NCBI GenBank assembly: GCA_964580215.1
Contig: CAZOJT010000009.1
Span: 1 to 64,000, forward strand
Source: SM23-73-3 sp964580215
GTDB taxonomy: Bacteria > Zixibacteria > MSB-5A5 > SM1-73
Length of the DNA: 64,000 bases
Direction of reading: 5' to 3'
Part shown: one piece after another, positions 60,031 through 64,000 of the stretch
Position numbering within the stretch: position 1 is the stretch's first letter
How the letters are laid out: every line of letters begins with the position of its first letter
Notes under the pieces: generated by a model
Told to the model about the DNA's origin: nothing
Databases searched by the model: none
Seen by the model: only the letters and a program-made list of their open reading frames with translations
Translations under genes and position numbers: made by a program

Positions 60031-61230
60031 TTGCCAGTTTTCACCTATAAGGGAAGGACATTAGGGGGAACTCAAGTTACAGGTGAGTTGAAGGTAAAAA
60101 ACCGGGCTGAGTTGGAAAGGATCCTGCGGAGCAAAAAGGTTTTAGTGTCTCAGGTCTCCACCAAGCCTTCTCAGATAAGCATAAGAATCGGCACCGGAAT
60201 AAAGAAGGTGCATATCTCCCGATTCACCCGGCAATTCGCCACCATGATCGGAGCCGGACTCCCCATGGTCCAATGTCTGGAGATATTATCCCAGCAGATG
60301 GAATCAGCAGAACTGAGAAGGGTCGTCGGCGAGATAAAGGAAAGCGTGCAGGCAGGTACCACCTTGTCAGAAGCCTTAGCCCGACACAAAAAGGTCTTTG
60401 ATGATCTTTATGTTAATATGGTGGACGCGGGTGAGATCGGAGGAGCTTTAGACACCATTCTGGTTCGACTGGCCATTTACCGGGAAAAGGCAGATGCTCT
60501 GGTGCGTAAGGTAAAAGGAGCCTTAATCTATCCGGCGGTGGTGATGACCGTAGCTATCGGAGTCACCTTCATCATGTTGACTTACATAGTTCCCGTCTTT
60601 GCCAAGATGTTTTCCGGTCTGGGCGCGGAGTTACCTGCCCCCACTCAGTTCATTCTGTCTTTGAGTGCATTCATCCGAGGCAATATCTTAACCGGAGTAG
60701 TTCTGTTGGTCCTTTTGATCATCGCATATAAATTTTATTCAAGGACCGATAAAGGCAGATACAATATTGATTACCTGAAGTTGCGAATTCCGCTTATTGG
60801 GGATTTGATAAGGAAGAGTTCCATCGCAAGATTTTCGCGCACACTGGGAACCTTGATCTCCTCAGGAGTTTCCATTCTGGATGCGCTGGACATCACCGCC
60901 CGCGCATCGGGCAATCGGGTGATACATGATGCCATAAAAAAATCGGTTCTCTCCATCGCAGAAGGAGAAACCATAACCCAGCCTTTGAAGCAGTGTGGAG
61001 TCTTTCCTCCCATGGTTACCCAGATGATCTCAGTGGGAGAAAAAACCGGAGGGCTGGATGAGATGCTTTCCAAGATTGCCGACTTCTATGATGAGGAGGT
61101 GGACGCCGCCGTGGCGGCTTTAACCTCCGTCATTGAGCCGGTGATCATAGTTTTCATGGGAGTGGTGATCGGAGGAATCTTGATAGCCATGTACCTCCCT
61201 ATGTTCGATATTATTGGAAAGATAAGCTAA
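60031..61230 (+). CDS. pilC: Type IV pilus inner-membrane platform protein
   Basis: 399 residues, TTG start with ggaggtt 5 bases upstream. Two T2SSF domains (about 65-190 and 270-390), each with helical bundles and the family words FTRQFATMIGAGLPMVQCLE and FSRTLGTLISSGVSILDALD; three membrane helices (about 165-190, 215-238, 370-395). PilC is the rotor-like platform that couples PilB/PilT to pilin. PilB-T-C order is conserved; no pilin or pilM-Q genes are in the window. Confidence 0.94.
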   Translation: MPVFTYKGRTLGGTQVTGELKVKNRAELERILRSKKVLVSQVSTKPSQISIRIGTGIKKVHISRFTRQFATMIGAGLPMVQCLEILSQQMESAELRRVVGEIKESVQAGTTLSEALARHKKVFDDLYVNMVDAGEIGGALDTILVRLAIYREKADALVRKVKGALIYPAVVMTVAIGVTFIMLTYIVPVFAKMFSGLGAELPAPTQFILSLSAFIRGNILTGVVLLVLLIIAYKFYSRTDKGRYNIDYLKLRIPLIGDLIRKSSIARFSRTLGTLISSGVSILDALDITARASGNRVIHDAIKKSVLSIAEGETITQPLKQCGVFPPMVTQMISVGEKTGGLDEMLSKIADFYDEEVDAAVAALTSVIEPVIIVFMGVVIGGILIAMYLPMFDIIGKIS

Positions 61231-61285
61231 ATTATATCCAACAAGTTTGACTGAAGCGGAGAGATAAGATTTAGAATTGTTCATG

Positions 61286-61321
61286 CACCACTGTGCTTTT
61301 TGGCAGTGGTGTAAATTTTTA
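61286..61321 (+). terminator. Weak terminator after pilC
   Basis: caccactg pairs with cagtggtg around a 10-base loop, then taaattttt. Confidence 0.55.
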
Positions 61322-61428
61322 AGCCTTTCCTTGGTTTTAAAATCTAAGATTATAGAGCTTACAACTTTTATTGAGTTACGCGTGAGCAATGGAAAATCTT
61401 TCTTTTCTCCTTTAATCCCCCTTTGGTA

Positions 61429-61444
61429 TGAACCATATGGTTCA
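61429..61444. repeat. Palindrome tgaaccatatggttca, nested in a ccccctttg repeat
   Basis: One-pair variant of the 16-mer at 21621 and 45420. The flanking aatccccctttg / gtccccctttataaaagg words belong to another repeat, so the palindrome seems inserted in it. Confidence 0.7.
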
Positions 61445-61717
61445 TACCTTTGTCCCCCTTTATAAAAGGGGGATTGAGGGGGATTATAAAAAAGAGGAGA
61501 TTGTGGTCGATGAAAAATTTTTCCGTTACTTATACGGAGATCAGTAATTACAAAGTCAAGTGAGCTTAATAAGGCAATCGATCAGAACCGTACGTTACTG
61601 CCATTTCGTCCATGAAAAGAAAAAGTAAGGCGAAAAAAACATTACAGTTTTGCTTTCTGATAAGACGCAACCTTATGAGTGAGTCGGTATTTTAAAGAAA
61701 AGCCCAAATCAGGTTAG

Positions 61718-63487
61718 ATGCAGATGGATGTGAACAAATCAGAACTCTCTTATTCTAAAATCCCCTGGCTTCTTTTGTCACGCCTCTCCATATTTATTCT
61801 GTTGTTGATAATTGTGGTTCTCTTTTTCCATGTGCCGGATTTTCTGGTGCTGCCCTTCACCATTTACTCTTTTGTAACCCTATCTCTTCTTTTGCTCATT
61901 GCGTTCGACCAGAGACGAACTCAAAAGCTACTATTTAATGCCGTAGTGATTTTGCAACTCATCTTGGAGATTGTAGTCGAGACCGGGGTGGTTTATCATA
62001 CCGGTGGCATAGACAGTCCCTTCGCCATTCTTTTTATTTTGACCATCCTCTCCGCCAGCCTGATTTATCGATTGATCGGAAGTGTGCTTTTGGCTGGTTT
62101 ATCCAGCCTGGCTTATGTTTCTATTCTCTGGTTTGAGGGAGGATTGGAATTTTCCTTCAAAAGCCTACTTTTGATTAGCGATGCCTCATTTTATGAGGCT
62201 TTTCTTTACATCTGCACCTTCTTTCTGGTGGCTTTTATAAGTGGCTATCTATCGGAAAAATTGAAAGTGAAAAGGGAAGAGTTGTGGAGTGCTTCTCTGG
62301 AGTTAAGCAAGATTAAAACGGATACGGACGATATACTAAGGCATCTGAAAAGCGGTCTGATAACCGTCGACACCTGGGGAAGAATCGTTTATTTTAACCG
62401 GGCGGCAGAGGAGATACTGGGATATTCTGAAGTGGAGGTGAAAGGGAAAGATTGCCGGGACGTGTTCAAGCAAAGAATGCCCCAACTGGCGGAAAAAATA
62501 TTTCAACCGATAAAATTCAACCAGGAGGATTCGAGGGGTCTCCTGCATATCGAAGGTAAAAACAACCGAAAGATTCCCATCGGGATAAGCACATCCATTC
62601 TGAGAGATAGAGAAAAGGGAGCGAGGGGAGTGATCGCCATATTTCAAGATATCACCGAGGTGATGAAATTGGAGGAAAGACTCAGGATGGCCGACAGATT
62701 GGCCGCAGTGGGTGAACTCTCAGCCGGGATCGCTCATGAGATACGGAATCCTTTAGCCTCCATCTCCGGGTCGGTGGAAGTTTTAAAGGGGGAGCTTTCC
62801 TTGGCCGAGGAGGATCGAAGACTTTTGGATTTGATTATCAAAGAGAGCGGAAGGCTGAATCGGATTCTGACAGATTTCTTAGAATATGCTCGTATCGGTC
62901 CTTCGATGTTGAGCAAGGTGGAGTTAGTCCGTATTTTAGATGATGTTATAGAGATCGCTAAGAAGCATCCGTCTTTTGAAGAAAATATCTCAATAAAGAA
63001 AATCTTCTCTTCAGATGTCCGATATGTTTTAGGTGAAGAGAATCAGATAAAGCAGATATTTCTAAACCTTTTAGTAAATGCCATGGAATCAATGGAAGTC
63101 AGGTGGGGAGAGATATTGATAACTGACCGGACCTTAAATCAATTAGATCAATTTTACTTTACCCAGGAGGAGCCGGAGGAATCGGAATGGATTGCTGTTG
63201 CCATCGCTGATCAAGGAAAAGGAATGACCGAGGAACAGAAGGAAAAAGTTTTTTCGCCATTTTATTCCACCAAAAAGAATGGCACCGGTCTGGGACTGTC
63301 GATAGTGCAGAGATTGATAAACAATCTGGGTGGAAGAATAGAATTTCGCAGTCAGCCGGGCAAAGGCTCTGTATTTGTACTTTATCTACAGAAATATGTG
63401 AAAAGGAAAGCCAGGTTATCTCAAACGGTTCACATCGCAAATTTAGCAGACTTAGATGTTTGCACTCCAGAACTTCGGCAAACATAA
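61718..63487 (+). CDS. PilS-like sensor histidine kinase
   Basis: 589 residues. Six membrane helices (about 15-180) in the PilS style, a PAS domain (about 205-325, GLITVDTWGRIVYFNRAAEE), HisKA with AGIAHEIRNPLASISG (phospho-His near 345) and HATPase with NLLVNAMESM, DQGKGM and GTGLGLSIVQ. This NtrB/PilS class normally feeds a sigma-54 activator such as PilR. No response regulator gene follows in the window. The last 20 residues (SQTVHIANLADLDVC onward) match no kinase end and share cggttca-atcgca with the palindrome inserted in the lipoprotein gene, so the tail is probably repeat-derived. Confidence 0.87.
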   Translation: MQMDVNKSELSYSKIPWLLLSRLSIFILLLIIVVLFFHVPDFLVLPFTIYSFVTLSLLLLIAFDQRRTQKLLFNAVVILQLILEIVVETGVVYHTGGIDSPFAILFILTILSASLIYRLIGSVLLAGLSSLAYVSILWFEGGLEFSFKSLLLISDASFYEAFLYICTFFLVAFISGYLSEKLKVKREELWSASLELSKIKTDTDDILRHLKSGLITVDTWGRIVYFNRAAEEILGYSEVEVKGKDCRDVFKQRMPQLAEKIFQPIKFNQEDSRGLLHIEGKNNRKIPIGISTSILRDREKGARGVIAIFQDITEVMKLEERLRMADRLAAVGELSAGIAHEIRNPLASISGSVEVLKGELSLAEEDRRLLDLIIKESGRLNRILTDFLEYARIGPSMLSKVELVRILDDVIEIAKKHPSFEENISIKKIFSSDVRYVLGEENQIKQIFLNLLVNAMESMEVRWGEILITDRTLNQLDQFYFTQEEPEESEWIAVAIADQGKGMTEEQKEKVFSPFYSTKKNGTGLGLSIVQRLINNLGGRIEFRSQPGKGSVFVLYLQKYVKRKARLSQTVHIANLADLDVCTPELRQT

Positions 63488-63644
63488 ATGCCTGCACTTC
63501 AAATTTCTTAGAAAACTACTTTTTGAAAGACGATGTAAATCCAGTTTGACAAAGAAACAATGGTGGTCCTCCGCCTGCTGCGATCCCAGATGATCGAAAC
63601 TCATAGCCGCCCACTTCAGGGCGGTTATTTTTTTCAGATTCTGC

Positions 63645-63672
63645 TTGGAAATTGGCAAAATCCGGTTATATT
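63645..63672 (+). promoter_or_regulatory. Candidate promoter of the last gene
   Basis: TTGGAA (63645-63650), 16-bp spacer, TATATT (63667-63672). The -10 region ttatattaaattag is nearly the same as that at 50284-50298 upstream of the Lys-rich gene. Confidence 0.4.
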
Positions 63673-63746
63673 AAATTAGAGAACACGGAAAACTCTAAAT
63701 ATAACTCAGGCGTTTTATGGCAATTCCGATTTTTGGGAAAATAACC

Positions 63747-64000
63747 ATGAAAAAGTTTTTGATTCTCTGCTCATTGATTTTTACCCTGTTTATCTCAAAT
63801 CCCCTACAAGCAAGAATCATCCACGTGCCTGCTGATTTCTCCACCATTCAGGCGGGCATCAACGGTGCAGTCGATGGCGATACGGTCTTGGTGGCAAGAG
63901 GACATTACTACGAAAGGATAAATTTTGCCGGTACTGCCATCTTAGTTGCCAGCAATTTTATTTTTGATAATGACACAACCACCATCGATTCCACTGTCAT
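63747..64000 (+). CDS. Secreted right-handed beta-helix protein, 3' end outside window
   Basis: 84 residues are visible. A signal peptide (MKKFLILCSLIFTLFISNPL) is followed by IIHVPADFSTIQAGINGAVD and GDTVLVARGHYYERI, the start seen in pectinesterase-like/right-handed beta-helix surface proteins of many candidate phyla. Such proteins form long parallel coils that bind or cut polysaccharide, often with a C-terminal sorting or dockerin module that would lie beyond the window. The ribosome-binding site is weak. Enzyme activity cannot be judged. Confidence 0.8.
   Translation, partial: MKKFLILCSLIFTLFISNPLQARIIHVPADFSTIQAGINGAVDGDTVLVARGHYYERINFAGTAILVASNFIFDNDTTTIDSTV

Larger units (their letters stand above)
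61231..61717. other. 487-bp gap between pilC and the sensor kinase
   Basis: Holds a weak terminator (61286-61321), an aatccccctttn-aaagggggatt hairpin pair and, nested in it, the tgaaccatatggttca palindrome (61429-61444). The last 200 bp show no structure I can name. Confidence 0.5.

Overview
The window is one stretch of a diderm bacterial chromosome. Secreted proteins carry dockerin-type repeats and a Bacteroidetes-type (T9SS-like) C-terminal sorting module, next to outer-membrane barrels, a complete complex I, two very large hybrid histidine kinases and MglA/roadblock genes. That mix suggests a member of the FCB superphylum, possibly a Zixibacteria-like candidate phylum. The phylum is inferred from domain style only; no rRNA, tRNA or marker gene in the window proves it.

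Layout. 1-6162: a truncated four-helix-bundle gene, a porin-like barrel, then a periplasmic ABC-type binding protein 26 bp upstream of a double-receiver hybrid kinase. 6757-11319 (minus): a second hybrid kinase followed by a receiver/HisKA protein without an ATPase domain; the pair is bracketed by 66-bp inverted repeats. 12028-15085: a secreted M23-type protein and rlmH. 16022-21664 (minus): lipoprotein, outer-membrane barrel, a 25-residue Arg/Lys/Thr protein, an M6 metalloprotease with sorting module, and a 67-residue protein. 22731-24470: a secreted cohesin/dockerin/FN3 protein. 24898-40256: nuoABCDEFGHIJKLMN, all 14 subunits. 40750-44967 (minus): a 1405-residue fused acyl-CoA dehydratase activase. 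46017-46904: an EamA transporter. 47219-50927: a FN3 lipoprotein behind a near-perfect sigma-54 promoter, then two exported proteins with long basic tails. 51235-63487: DUF4388 protein, membrane protein, four roadblock proteins, an MglA-type GTPase, then pilB, pilT, pilC and a PilS-like kinase. 63747-64000: start of a secreted beta-helix protein.

How the genes work together. The nuo genes build a proton-pumping NADH:quinone oxidoreductase. The last 12 kb looks like a polarity/twitching module: GTPase plus several roadblock partners beside the type IV pilus motor ATPases, the platform protein and a pilus-type sensor kinase. The two large kinases share a closely similar kinase core and are probably paralogues with different sensors.

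The most unusual property is the repeat load. Almost every intergenic gap holds short palindromic or tandem repeats of at least seven families, including nearly every gap inside the nuo operon. Several copies run into coding sequence and supply stop codons (nuoA, nuoB, nuoI), N-terminal extensions (the lipoprotein, the M6 protease) or C-terminal tails (four-helix-bundle gene, pilS). One 215-bp element sits in the centre of a palindrome and has an inverted partner 30 kb away. I see no CRISPR array, tRNA, rRNA or transposase gene.
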